From: Symbiodinium natans
Taxonomy: Eukaryota > Sar > Dinophyceae > Suessiales > Symbiodiniaceae
DNA length: 64,000 bases
NCBI GenBank assembly: GCA_905221605.1
Contig: CAJNDS010002401.1
Coordinates: forward strand, 922,542-986,541
Reading direction: 5' to 3'
In this document: positions 32,570 through 44,966 of the stretch, piece by piece
Numbering within the stretch: position 1 is the stretch's first letter
How the letters are laid out: the number at the start of each line of letters is the position of its first letter
Translations under genes and position numbers: made by a program
Notes under the pieces: generated by a model
The model's input: only the letters and a program-made list of their open reading frames with translations
Told to the model about the DNA's origin: nothing
Databases searched by the model: none

Positions 32570-34280
32570 AGAAGCCCTCAACGCGGCCTGGCATGCTCCG
32601 CGCAGCCACGGAGCTCGACCCTGAGGCTACGATAGTTTCACTCGATGGCCGCAGCGCATATGACAGCGTCTGCCGCGCAGCCATCATGGGCAAGCTATGG
32701 CAAGCTCAAACAGGTGGCGCCACAAGTCTTGCCCTTCGTCCGGTCTCTGTATGCGCGTGTCTCCACGTACCTGTGGTGGGATGACAGCGGCCGCTGCCAT
32801 GAGATCGCGCAGGCCGAAGGGGTCGAGCAGGGCGACTCCCTCGCACCCGCGCTGTTCGCGCTTGGCCAGCACGACGTGCTGGCGGCGGCAGCACGACAGC
32901 TAGAAGCCGGGGAGTTTTTTTTTTTGTTTTTCCCCCGCCCTTTTGCGTCCGCCGAATTTTTGGCAGCCTTCCTGGACGGCATTTACGTCGTCACCTCCCC
33001 GTCGAGAGGCCCGTGGCCCTACGCGTGTGTATCATGCCCGTGGCGGCCCCGTGCCGCCAGGCATACACGAGCTCGGTGAGGACGTGTGGCGCGGCGACAA
33101 GCCCCGCACAACGCGGGTTCGTTGCTTTGGGAGTGCCCATTCGCCACCCGGAATTCATTCGGTCATGCGCCAGTGGCCGCCTCGAAGAGGAACGCGTCCA
33201 ATTGCCTCAGCTCCCGGACCTGCAGTGTGCCTGGCTGTTGCTCCTTTTTGATTTTTTCTCTCCCTCTCTGTGCACAACTCCCCGCGCTCAGCACCTGCTG
33301 CGCACTGTTCCTCCAGCTGCGATAGCCGAGTACGCACGTGCGCATGACGATGCGGCCTGGCAGACGATGCAAGACATGCTGGGCGGCCAAAAGGCTGATG
33401 CTGAGGCTGCGCAGCATCAAGCCCGGGACATTGCTCGGTCGCTGAATGGCTGGCAGCAAGACCCGCTCTCGGAAAGAAGTGTGGAGTGCGAGAGCAGCAT
33501 CCCTGCGCCAACCATTCGCCCAGACGTTGCAGCGGCGCTGTGCGCAGACACGCCTCCCATCCGGGCCGGTGTCCCCAGCCTTGCTCGTCGAGGTGGATGT
33601 CTGCAGCTGCGGCAGCCTGGAGGCTTGGCGCCGCAGCCTGGTTACCGGCCTCGGGGACACCGCTGTTGCAGCACAGCAGTGCGTCCGCCATGCCGCCCAA
33701 TAGGCTGCATGCGAGATGCGCTCCGCATGCAAACGGCCCAGACCGCCAAGCGAGGCTGGCGCTGCTGCGTTCCCAGGCAGGTCCACATGCAGGGGCATGG
33801 CTCGCCGCTTGCGCCAGACCTCATGCACCTCGCGCTCCGGCGCCGAATGCGTTTGCCCCTACCTCTCACACGTACACGGTGTGGAGGAGGCGGAGCGCCC
33901 GGCTGCCGCGCTCTCGTCGGCAACCTGTGAGACCACGCCTTATGGCGTGCCCGCGCACTGGCCTGTTGGCTCGTCGCAGCTTTGTGCTCGAGGGATCCAG
34001 GTTGTCAGGGAGGCGATTGGGCCAGAGGGGCGAGTGGCAGCACCTCATCACATTGCGCGCGCGCGCCGGGCCCCAGCCACACTGCGTGGTGCAGCCGCCC
34101 AGGGATGGGCACGTCGCTGGTGGGGGGCATTGGCCGTTGCCGTCCAGCGAGCGGCCTGCAGCGCCGTCCGTGTCGTCTGGACGATGCCCCCGCTGCCCGC
34201 AGCTGACAGCGACGTGCCGCTAGCTGAGGTCCTTCACTACGCGGCAGACACGGCGCCCGGCAGGCAGCCGCTGCGCTGAG
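32570..34280 (+). pseudogene. Reverse transcriptase fragment (copy C), plus strand, rearranged
   Basis: Contains IVSLDGRSAYDSVCRAAIM (motif A region, 32620-32690), AEGVEQGDSLAPALFALGQ (motif B region) and FLDGIYVV, where the second aspartate of FLDD is replaced by glycine. Then LPDLQCAWLLLL and RAQHLLRTVPPAAIAEYARA (33200-33350), an inverted block, and RLALLRSQAGPHAGAWLAA, LMACPRTGLLARR and QVVREAIGPEGRV in shifting frames to 34.2 kb. T-rich inserts at 32913-32957 and 33243-33270 interrupt conserved sequence. Inactive. Confidence 0.8.
33435..33757 (-). pseudogene. Inverted internal segment of RT copy C
   Basis: Between plus-strand RT segments ending near 33430 and restarting near 33750, the conserved block is found on the minus strand instead: SLGGLGRLHAERISHAAYWA (33770-33690) and, further left, TSFRERVLLPAI (about 33470-33435). 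In other family members this block lies exactly between the two flanking plus-strand segments, so about 320 bp has been flipped in place. Confidence 0.7.
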
Positions 34281-34289
34281 GCCCTGAGG

Positions 34290-34730
34290 CCTAGCCGCCA
34301 GGGGTTTGCCGGGGACTCGGACTGGACTTTTGCCATGCGGGTGGAAAACAGGCGCGAGACAAAAAAACAGGATGGAGGGCAAGGGGCCGGCCTCTTGCGT
34401 CAGCAAGCGCGCCTGGATGACGGGGAGGCTGTCCATCCAGGAGCCTATAGACTTCCACGATTCGACACACCGGCTGTGAAGCTCGCGGCCAATGATGTGA
34501 CCAGCATGAATGAACCAAGTCAGTTCGCATCAAGTTGTGGGGACGTACGTGGGGGCCGGATCGGAATAGTCGTCCTGAGATAGTTTTTGCTGTCGGATGG
34601 TTTGGCCGGTGCACTTCGAAATGGACAAAAGGATAGGATGCGGCCTTGCATCGTCTCATGGGATATCTAGCAGCGACTCAGTTTTCCGCACTTTGTTTGG
34701 TTTTCAATCCTGCTGATGTTCAGCGACGCA
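34290..34730. other. No gene recognised between retroelements
   Basis: Short spacer between RT copy C and the copia remnant. Nothing conserved was seen. Confidence 0.4.
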
Positions 34731-35400
34731 CTCTAAGACTTTGAGACTACTACGGTGGGTCGACACTGACTGGGCGACAGATCCTGAAACCAGGCAATCG
34801 ACGTCAGGAGTTGTTTTGCAACTCGTTGGGTCGCATGGCGCTCGCGCGACATTTGCTTGGCCATCGCATCGACAAGGTGCAATTGCATGGTCGGCGCCAG
34901 ATGCCGAAGTGACTGCTATGGCTGATGGTCTCAAGCGCCACGGGATCTATGCACAAGACACCCACCCCCTTAGAGGGGGGGGATGCTGAAACTGTAATTT
35001 ACATTTTGGGCCCCCGTGATTTGCGGCACTCCTCGGGCGCCAGTTATGCAAAATTGTAAAGTAAAAGCGTTTACAATTATGCGCCCCCTCCCCCATTTTA
35101 CATTTTTAAGGGGGTGGGGGTTGCACAAGATCTTTTCGATTTTTTGTTGGGATATCGAATTCCATGAGACATCAGGACCGATTCAGCAACAGGCATCGCA
35201 GCATATGGTGTGCTCAAATACATGAAGCGAACACAAGGCGTGCGTGCCCGTGTCATGGTTGCAGAATGTCAGCATTGATCCCGGCAACAACATCAAGAAA
35301 ACCAGCACCGACGATAACCTCGCAGATGTCATGACGAAAGCATTGGAGAAGAACAAGTCCCAGCATTTTGAGGCTTCTTTTGGGAGTTCACACGCATGGT
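34731..35400 (+). pseudogene. Ty1/copia-type RNase H remnant
   Basis: The frame at 34741-34960 reads VDTDWATDPETRQSTSGVV, then RQGAIAWSAPDAEVTAMADG, the RNase H signature of Ty1/copia polyproteins (D-x-D-W-A, R.STSG, A.S..AE). Further on, VLKYMKRTQGVR-like sequence at about 35205 and STDDNLADVMTKALEKNKSQ at 35300-35365 match the polyprotein C-terminus (DNLADVMTKAL). About 200 bp of foreign sequence lies between the two parts, and no integrase or LTR was recognised. Confidence 0.8.
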
Positions 35401-35899
35401 TGAGATTTGCATGGGCTTTCACAGCATGGTTAAGCATGACCTTGAGCAAGCGATTGACCGTTGATTCCGTTGTCACGCATGTATCGCTTGATTTACCGCA
35501 TGATCTCATGCTAGATTTTTTGATTTTCGTCGGACGCAGGAACGTTGCAGATTTTCCCGGCTGTTGATTGATTTGCTTTGCACAATCAGCTTGCGAGCGG
35601 TAGCCGCCGCACAGATCGTACCCATCATCATTTTGCAGAAGCACTCATTGATCAGATTTTCTTCCATGCTGGCGTTTTCTTTTCGCAAGATTCAGCAGCT
35701 CGGCATGGGAGCGTTGTGTGAGCAGTTTAAGTACTTGGCTCACGTTTGATGCCTCACATGTCATGACGTCCGTGAATCAAGAGTGCTTGCATATGATTGC
35801 ATCAGACTTGCCTTGGCAACGCCTTGGCTCAAGTGACCGGGTGACAAACGCTTGCTACGTCATAGCTGTGCTTGCTTGAGCTGTGGCCAACAGGAAGAG

Positions 35900-36430
35900 C
35901 TACTCGCGGAGTAGCATCCGGCTGATGGCGTCAATGCCCCGACGCTCGAGTTCCAGCGGTGGGGCGTTGCCAAGTGCTGTGCCAACTACGGACTGCTGCA
36001 TGGCCACCGACAGGACGCTCCACCACCTGTGCCCAGCCTGACTTGGCGGTGCGCCGGACGGCGTGTGGGGCTCGATACGGCCGAATCGCACCAAATCGCG
36101 TACCAAACAAGTGCACCAGCCCCCTACTTCTGCCCCAAGTATGACGAGGCGCTGCGGGCCGGCGGCCGCGAGCGATATGTTGCCCGCTTGCGGGGCTCGG
36201 CGATGCAGCGCGGCTCCGTCGACATCTGCACTGCACGGCTGCGGCTGGCCCGTCCGCGTCAACGGCGAAACGAGCTTGGCGTCGCAGCACGACGCGATCC
36301 GTGTGAGTGCTGCATGGCGTTGCCCCGTAGATGTGCAAGTCCAGGCGGCGACGGTCTGTCGGCTCCACGTACGTGGGGAGCCGTCGTGTGCGCCAGCCAT
36401 TGTTGCGGGACAATGGCAATGAGGTCCGGG
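35900..36430 (-). pseudogene. Reverse transcriptase C-terminal fragment (copy E)
   Basis: Minus-strand frames contain VPQQWLAHTTAPHVRGAD, AKLVSPLTRTGQPQP, PQRLVILGAEVGGWC and RWWSVLSVAMQQSVVGTAL, the ordered landmarks of the C-terminal part of this RT family. At least two frameshifts. It is a truncated copy without polymerase motifs. Confidence 0.78.
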
Positions 36431-36924
36431 GTACGTATCAAGAAGTCGAGGGCAATTGAGAAATTAACATGGAATGAATGGATCTGACCAGTGCCGACAA
36501 GACATGCTGCCAATCCTCTCATGCGAAACGGTTTTTGTGCACTTCTGACAGAGTACGGCGGCTGTTCTCGGGAAGATGTCGCCTCAGAAAAGACAAGGAG
36601 ACGAAAACTAAACATCCCAAAAACAATCTAAAGACTTCCATTACATTCCGAAGCATTCCAAAGCATCTAAAAAGACCGCAGGAACGCTTGGGTTTTTGTC
36701 GCGAGCACGCCAGATGCCAACTGCGGCAACCCTTGCTGCGGGTGACAATAGCACGCTGCGTTGGCTGACGGACCCCGTGCGTCGGCCGCCCCACCTGTTG
36801 GGACCCCTGATGCCGGACGTCCTCGCGTTCACCGCCGCTGAGGAGGCAACCCTGACCGTCGCGCAGATTGCCGATGCCCTGCACAGCTCCAAGCGTGGGC
36901 TGGCTGTGAGCTAGACCCCAAGAC

Positions 36925-37010
36925 CATGGTTTCTTTCAACGGGCACAGTGTGTACGACACGATCAGCCGCGAAGCCATCCTGCGCTCCGCGACACCCTGC
37001 CGGCATTGCG
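36925..37010 (+). pseudogene. Reverse transcriptase motif-A fragment (copy D)
   Basis: Plus-strand MVSFNGHSVYDTISREAIL is homologous to IVSLDGRSAYDSVCRAAIM of copy C; the motif-A aspartate is replaced by asparagine. It lies about 500 bp from copy E in the opposite orientation. Confidence 0.65.
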
Positions 37011-37119
37011 CCCCCTCGTCCGGTCTACTTGGCGGCAAGGGGCCCGGCGAGGACGACGCTTGGACTAGTGCACGCGAGGGCACAAGTAACATGCCTGCAC
37101 CCGTCGACCCACACTAAGC

Positions 37120-39170
37120 GCCACGGGAACACGACAGGCAGGTACGCCAGTGTGTGTCCGCTTGCTTGACGCAGGGACCATCCCGCTGCCACATACTGCC
37201 TAGTTTCTAGCCATGTCCGATGGCTTCAAGAATGTACTGGGCCCACTTGGTCCAATATGTTCCTGAAGCCTGGGAGATTCTGAAAAAACAGGCTTTCAAG
37301 GGACGCTTCTGCAACAGTCTTCAAGGTTTCGGGTGTGAGAGTTTGCACGTCCAAGACGGCTTTCAGTCAGACCCAACAGTGGTATGTTTTATATGTCCAG
37401 CCCCGAAGGGCTGGTCCATTGCAGTGCTTCGATGGTTCCATGAACTCCTACCCGCCCTGCCCCTGGCGACTCACCCAGTACATGAAAAAACAATGCCGAC
37501 ATGAATTGATAGGCCTCTTGGTACGCTCTAGCAGTGCTTTGAGGGATCCATAACCCGTGGTGATTTGGGGCAAACGTTCCAGGAGACGCTCCTGCACGCA
37601 CAAGACGGCCACTGCCACGCGTACTCCTGTATCGCAACCGTGGTCAACATCGCGTGGAGGTCTCTTGGCGGGTGACGGGTGCCGCTACTCCCGCACTAAC
37701 GGCTTCGCGAATGAAAACCACTGATGAGACGTACGATTAGCCTTGCAAGCGGCTGCATTGTTTTCTTCTTTGCATCAAGTCGTCGTCCCACGTTCCAATG
37801 TAGTGAGACCTGGCTGCAAGCGCGCATCCCACTCTACTACAAGAACTGACGACGAGTCTTCGACATGAACTGCCATGAGTTCCACAATGCACGAAGTGTA
37901 GTTCGCACCAAGCCGCGGCCTCGGCTGGCTGTGCTTCATTTCACACGACCTCAGCGCAGACACGAAGCAAAGATGAGCCAGCAGCAGAACTCTCTGGAGA
38001 CGCTTTAGGATGCCCCTGTCCACAGACCCGAGGCGTGAGAGACCGCAGCAAAGTAGATGGAAGCGCTGCAGTTTCAGGGTACATGTCAGACTCCCTAAGT
38101 TTCAGATCCTTTGATTCCCGGACCCGTACTGAATTCTAGCAACTGCAAGCTCTGCACAACAGCCGCCAGCACAACAGCTCAGCACAACAGCTGGGTCCGC
38201 AGCCACTGGAGCCAGCACGGCCGGCAGTAGCCTCGACCGTCCTCGCTGCTCCACCTGCCGAAGTGACACCTTAAGACCTTTCTGGGAGGCATTTCCGCGT
38301 ACTTGCAAGCGCCCATAGTGCAAGGGGCACCCTGAAGATTGGACTGTATTTTCGGACGCCTACCATATCCCCACAGCCAGGATGAAGGTCGACAATACTG
38401 TAGCTCGCCTTTATAAAACGGAACCCCTCATTGAACGGAACGAAAAGGGATCTAATTCAGAACCCTGCTATGTTTGCACTTGTCTGTTGGTAAGTAATGT
38501 TCGTACATGATCTTCCGATCTTAGATTCGCCACCAGAATCACCAGAAGAGCTCTGTATCATCCTTCAGCGAAGCCGTGCGAACCACCTCTTGTAACAACG
38601 TAGAATGCAAGGTGCAGGGCTGTACCGAAACTACTTATGAACCTTTAAAAACCCAAAACCCACAACCTTATCAACCCCAAACCCTTGATCCAGCAAGCCT
38701 CCTCGTCCCGTTTTCTAGACAAGCTGCAAATACAACAGATCACAAGGAACTAGATCCAGAACTCAACACCTTGTTTTGAAAACAGCCCCTCATATAACGT
38801 TCCTGGGCTGCAGGAAGTCGAAGCCTCAGATTCCTCCACCGGCCGCCCGACGCCGCGCAGGAGGCGCAGCGGCCCGCGCCGAACGGGGCGTCCGGGGACT
38901 GCGGATGCGAACCAAGAGGTTCAAGGGGGTTCGGGCCTTTATAGCGGCTTTATGGGGCGTGACAGGGCTTTATAGGGGCTTTATAGGGCCAAAAAGGCTT
39001 TGGAGAGAACTGAGAGTGGCAGAGATCACAGCCTGGCATTGCCTTTCAGAGGGTTAAGCTCACATGATTAAGCCTTCAACCGGGAGGACCAAACGTGGAA
39101 ATGGCATGAACTGGGCCACTGCACTTGGATGTCACCCCAAGGTCGAGTCAGTGGGGCACTACGCAACCCC
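37120..39170. other. Gene-poor stretch
   Basis: No exon with convincing splice signals. Short AACAGC/GCACAAC repeats occur at 38147-38190 and TTTATAGGGGC-type repeats at 38935-38995. Confidence 0.35.
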
Positions 39171-39175
39171 CTTGC

Positions 39176-39239
39176 CATCCAGCAGCAGGTGGGCCTCTTG
39201 CATCCACTCATCCAGTTCCTCCCGCAAACGGCAGAGCGC
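39176..39239 (-). CDS. Coding exon, coiled-coil-like, unknown gene
   Basis: 21 codons plus one base between GACTCGAG before GCG and a GC donor (GATG before GCAAGG). The peptide ALCRLREELDEWMQEAHL is strongly helical. Other open minus-strand pieces nearby (about 39400-39550, QALCRLCLRHLC) may be further exons. Confidence 0.45.
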
Positions 39240-42200
39240 CTCGAGTCATGCGCATAGTTGGATCACCCGCCCCCATGTTGGGTCCGGTCAAGGGGGGGAT
39301 AAAAGTATCACAAACTCCAACATGGCGGGGCACTTCCTTGCGTGGACATGGAACCTCGACCTTGCAACACAGATGCCTCAGGCAAAGCCGGCAAAGTGCC
39401 TGCCGCTCAGCTGGACCGAGCTGCTCCGAGCGCGCGCGGATTCCTCTTTGCGAAGTTGCATGACGATCTGCCCAATCCCAAAACAGGAGCCAGGAGAGAT
39501 CATGGAAGGCTTCGTCCGGCTCCAGTGGACTTGACATTGTGAACAGCAACTGACAGCAACCCAAGAAAGAAAACGGAGGTTCCAAGCCATCTATCCCAGA
39601 TGCACCTTCCAACTCTGCCGTCAGCCTTAGCAAACCACTGGGCTGAGATGTCAGTCGTCAACACTGGTGGTTCTTCGAAGCTGCGGAGCAACCTACAGGG
39701 CTGAGATAGCGCCGGCTGAGTCTGAGAGCGGCGCTGGCGCGCGTGCTTGGCAAGCTCTGAGCCTGGAAAATCACGGCATTTCTTTTGGTGGAGGTTTAAA
39801 GCTTCAATCCGAAAAAACAGTGCAGGGTTTCCTTTTGCAAAACTGCCGGTCGATCTCTGTCAGCAAGAGGTTTCAACAGAACGCTACAAAACCACATCCT
39901 TGCAAAAATACTGTAGGGTGCATGACCTGTGCTTCAAAACCAAGGCCCCTCCAAGCCAGCCCCATTTCCCGGAATCCCCACACCCTCACACACGCTCCGA
40001 GCCTCCGCTCCAGGCCCAAGGGGTTGACAGCTTCCCCAGCAAACCTCTGCCGCGCACGGCTTGGAGAAGTAGCTTCAGGCTGAAGGCGCACACTGAGACA
40101 AAGGGCGCTGCCGCCACATCTCTGCATCCAAGCCTTGCCCCATTGCCCTCGTCATTCCTAACACCCCCGAAACCCAAGCGCCCAAAATGCAGGCCCAACC
40201 TGGGGGCTGTCCCTGGGCGGCGTGCACCTCGAAAGGCCCAAAGGCTTTGAGTTCAGGAATCAAGAGCGTGGGCGTTAGTCCCGTTGCGGACCCCCAAAAC
40301 AGCCTCAAGCATTGAGGTTCCTTAGAGCCTGCAGAAAGACGTTCCAAGAAAGAATGACCCTGGCGAATAATGAGCAACTAAGGACTGTTGCTGATGCAGG
40401 GACATATTGGGTCATAGTGAATCGGGAAGAGAGACAGAAGTATGCACAACGACCTTGCCTGTTGCCGCACAGAACGCAGCAGCTGAGGCTTGTCCTGCAG
40501 AGAACGGCCCTCATCACGTTCGGGCAGCTTCTGCCGACACATGCAAGTCTTTCATCAAGTCTTTCATGGCAACATAAAAACATGATCGGCGTGCCACCAC
40601 TTCAAGTAATGAAGCTCGCATCAACATGTCAACATCTACCCGTCCCCAGTGTTGACCGCGTGGTGGAAGGCCGCGAACTTCACCTGCGACATCCCCCCCA
40701 CGCCATGCCAAGCCTTTTACCACAAGCTGCTGAGACTCGAACCACCGGCCTCCTCCTCACAGGGCGTGCTCCAAATGCAATGGTAATCTGGAATCGTGGC
40801 CTTGATGTCACGACACCGGCCATCAGAAAAGCTAGTCAAGGCTGGGAGAGACACTTCACCATCGGCCCCCGAGGCTTTTTGTTGGCAGGTGAAGGTACAT
40901 GACTGGGGTTTCTACAAATGGCGGGGGCCCTTATCTGCAAAGGGGGGGTATGTCATATGTTGAGTTTCACAATCATTACATTGAGCTGAACAAGGCGCTC
41001 GGCACCAAATCCTCAACCCCCTCAATAGCCTCACCCTTCCACAGGCCACGACCCAGCGCACACCGAAGGCTCCCTCCTGGCTTCCGCTTGGGTATTCTGG
41101 GCTTCAGGTACTACATTTGCATTACAACAGTACTACATTTGTATTGCAAGAAGAGGAAACCAAAAGCGCGTGCGTACAACAGCGAGGACAAGGCGGGGCG
41201 GGGCCGGGACCCAAAAGCGCACATGCAACTGCAGGGTCCCGGTTTTACATGTGCCGGCTTTTCAGGGTGCCACATGCCCCTACCTCTCACCACCAGCCTG
41301 CCCCCCCCCTCCTCCTAACCTAAGGAACCACAAGCGACAAGATCGGAAGCGGCGTGCGGAATCATGGAATCATGGGCGGCCTGCGGGAACACGCCACAGC
41401 GATGACCAAGTCCCCGATTCAAATGAAACTGGTCCTCGTCTCAGAAAAACTTTCAAGACCTTTCAAGAGAATGCCATGCACTTCGCTTGGAAAGAAGGAT
41501 GCTTCGATAACTAGAAAGTAGAAGCACACACACACACACACACTGGCACGTCCGATCGTTGTGTCCCCTGAGCGCTTGGCCGTGTAAGGTGGATGGCCCT
41601 CCATCTTTGGGAAGGCCTCTCTCTGCCGAAGTGTGCAAGAGGGGGCGTTCAAGGACTTCTGGTGTAAGGGACCATATCAGTAAGAAGAGCAGCAATGATG
41701 GCAACATGCTCAACTGACGTGGATAGGCTCAAAAACAGTGCCTGCTCCTCCTCCAGAACCGTCTGCCAGAAAGACCTTCCAACTTCGTTAAACGACTAGC
41801 GCCGCACTTATCGTTGACGCGTGTTGACCGGGAGCTCGTGGGGGATATGTTCACAATGCTGGGTATACTGTTGAGCTTGGGCAACGGAAAAGAAGCTGAG
41901 AACCCAAAGCCCTCAGACCATCCTAGGCCCCTCCTGTGGAGGCTGTTCCTGCTGTATCAAACCCAATGACTGAGAAGAACGAAATATAACGACATCCTGC
42001 ACATTTTGGGCACCCACCCCTCGGCTCCCCATGGGAAGGCAACTTCTTGCTGGTATGCAGAGGTGTTACGGTGTTACGTTGGAACTAAACTTGAAGGATG
42101 CCACATAGCCGCTATAGCCAGAGGCACATGGCACTCATCAAGAGCAGGGAGCGGCACCTGGTCCGCGCATTGCAATGCACAACGTAGAAACCGGCGTTGA

Positions 42201-43655
42201 CCTCCCCCACACGAAGGTGAGGAATGACCTGCCAGGTCCGGTCCAGTAACAAGGAGGAGGTTTTGGGTTCTAGGCGCCCGGTACGACTGTGAGGAGCGTG
42301 GCTGCTGGGTTGACATGTTCGCCTCTGTTCGCTCACGCATGAAGATCATGTCAAGGGATTCCTCCTGGCCGGAGGGGGGCGCTGCTGCCAAATATCTAGT
42401 CGTGCTAATGGCTGGCGCCGGGTCTGCTGTGCGGCAAAGGGTGGGAGGCAACAATGGTCCTTCATCCATTGCAGCCACTCGCGTTGCAGCTGCCTCAAGT
42501 TAAGGAGCCCAGTGAGTGCATCTATCAGGTACTTGTTGCAGGCTGTAGCACTGTACTCAATGCGCCCTTGACATCTTGGCCATCTGCAAGAATTTGGGGA
42601 AGAACTGGATGTCCGTGTCCTGCAGTGGAAACTGCCAGGGGCAAGTGGCGTCTTCTGCAGCACCAATCAAAGAGACAATGCAGCCTCACAGTCGAATTCA
42701 CTCTGCCAAGCGGTCCGTGTGGATGAAGTATTCGCCCATGTGGCGGTCAATCCAGCTGACAACCTGCCAAGAAAGTAGCAAACAATTCTCAGCAACAGAA
42801 CTTCCTGGAATTCAACTGAGCTGCTGCTCGCACCCACGATGCGCCCCTGCAATCAATGGCAAACCTCCACCCAGAAACCACCACGGAAGGAAGCAGGAAC
42901 CTCAGAACGGGAAGATCCCAGGCCTAGAAAGATTAAGGCTTCTGTCGTCCCGGACTCTCGCCCCACCCTAAACTGCATCAACCCCAAACCCAAAAGCCCC
43001 TAAGGCTTCCTAAGCTTCCCTACAGGAGGACCTACCCCCCATGGAACCTCCCTTAAGGATCCTGTGTTGCCTCCTCGAGCTGGCGGTCAATAGCCTTTCG
43101 CCAAGACTCGGTGCAGTAGCCGTAAGGCGGCGTCAGCCTCAGCTTACGGCTTTTAGGGGGAGGCTTCAGTGCCAGAAAAAAGCGGCGCCGTTCTTTTGAT
43201 CGCGCCAAAGTCCAGGTTCGACGGGCTTGAGGTGGTGGAGGGATGTGGAGAGTACGGCTTTTGTCTTAGGAAGTTTCTTCTGGGCCCACGACGGGAAACA
43301 AGAGGCTCCATTCCCATGTTGCGCCGATGCTGGTGGAGAGGTTCGCTGAGTTCGCTGAGGGTGGAGCTGCCCCAGGTCCACCACATGGATCTTCTGCCTT
43401 CACGCAGAGGTGGACAGAGCGTCAAACAAGGAGATGGCAAAACTTGACGTGCAGGTATGTGCAGGGTATACATCCCGTTCCACTCCATGAAGAGTCACAG
43501 TTTCCAACACCACGATGAGGCTGCTCTACTGCCTTCGTGGGCATTTTCTCAAAGCGAAGCTAGCGGTCAATTCGCTTCACATCCGGCCCAGGCCCTTCGA
43601 AGCAATGGGCTGTGAAACAGAGGTGCCTCGTCCACCCCCGAAAAAGATACCGCCG
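39240..43655. other. No gene fixed
   Basis: Several open frames look weakly protein-like, for example on the minus strand at about 40540-40630 (SCFYVAMKDLMKDLHVSAEA) and 42500-42600 (YLIDALTGLLNLRQLQREW), but no exon borders were established. CA repeat at 41527-41545. Confidence 0.3.
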
Positions 43656-43659
43656 TCCA

Positions 43660-43737
43660 CAATGAATGAGTTTAGGAGCTTGTCTGACTGCTTCGGTATG
43701 CAGTGCATCAGGGTACATCATCTGATGGACAGCTATC
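43660..43737 (-). CDS. Possible coding exon, unknown protein
   Basis: After CGTGTAG, the minus strand reads IAVHQMMYPDALHTEAVRQA, a protein-like stretch; the donor was not fixed. A further open piece about 43630-43560 (CFEGPGPDVKRIDR, then stop) could be the terminal exon. Confidence 0.35.
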
Positions 43738-43799
43738 CTACACGAATTCACCAGGGTCAATGCAAGCCCTCCGTAATGGCCAGAGCAGAAGTCTTCTGA

Positions 43800-44960
43800 A
43801 TGTACCTGCCCAGGGTTCAGCCACGACCGAAAGCCCGAAGGGCCCCCCCAAGGTGGATGGGACAGACTTCCACAGCTCAGAGGATCCAGATGCTCCGAAA
43901 AACCTTCCTCAGGACTCCCATCTCTATGAGAACTGCGGGGAATTGAAAGTGAGGTTGGCCCCCACTTAACTCCGAACCCCTGAAAATAACCGCAAACCCC
44001 TGAATGCCCAAACCCCCTGAACCCCTAACGCCCTATTGGCTACCTCAGGTCCGGCTCCAACAGGCGCTTCGTCATCCAATCCTTGGCACGAGGTTGTTGA
44101 AGAAGGGTTCAGGGTCCTTGAAGGGTTCGAGGATGAGGAAGATGCGACTCCATAGGAAAGCAGAGCTTGGGAGCTGGTGAGGATGTCCTTACTCCCCAGG
44201 GGCTTCTTGGGGGGGGGGGGGGCCAGAGCACTCGTTGCGTTCTCGCAAGGGCTCCCTTGGACCGAAGCACCGCCTTCAACGACGAACCCGCGCTGTCCCT
44301 TCCGGGCGATTGATATAAGCACCTAGCTCCCTAATTCGCGATTAAGAACTAGGAAGACCATGCACATACGACCCACGATTTGAGAAGACTTGGCGCCAGG
44401 CGGATGTCTTGGCGTGTATTAGCTTCGGAAGCCTTGAAACGAAATCCAGCGCCTGCGGGAGTAACGAGGGGGTCATATCAACACAACAGTACAATAATAC
44501 AATCATATGCTCATAGAAGACCATAGAAGCATGAAGTATCATGAATATTGTTAGAGTTGAGGTGCCGCTTGTGGGATGATTCCCATGTTCGGTGGGGAAG
44601 GTGGTCTTATTGACAGCTGCAACTGTCAGATGTCCTGAATGCAGCAGTCAAAGGGAAGACATCAATGATCAATTGTGACACTTAGCTTAGGGTGCCCTGA
44701 CGATGATGAGTTTTCGGATTGGCGTACCCGAGCTTTTTCCTCTCCATCAGAGAACTTCCATGCGACATTACTCATTCTAATACTGAGTTGCGTCGAAATA
44801 TACCATGTGGCACAGTATTGCAGTGTGTTGTTTATACTCTGCTGTACTCTACTATTCGAGATGTCGATGATTGTCATCGTCCATGCAACTCAGATTCAGC
44901 ACCATCTTCTCCTCTCTCCGCTACTCAACCTGAAGCAGTACTTTGCGAAAGAAAGAGGGT
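43800..44960. other. No gene fixed; poly-G run
   Basis: A run of about 13 G lies at 44209-44222. A serine/proline-rich open frame at 44322-43990 on the minus strand might be coding but has no clear splice borders. Confidence 0.3.
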
Positions 44961-44966
44961 GCGATC

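Noticed and set aside
35824-35833. TTGGCTCAAG, matching the last ten bases of the dinoflagellate spliced leader
   Set aside because: The preceding bases do not match the leader and a ten-base match can occur by chance in 64 kb; not enough to call a retroposed mRNA.
36029-36487. A 152-codon plus-strand ORF
   Set aside because: Antisense to RT fragment copy E, whose conserved motifs are on the minus strand.
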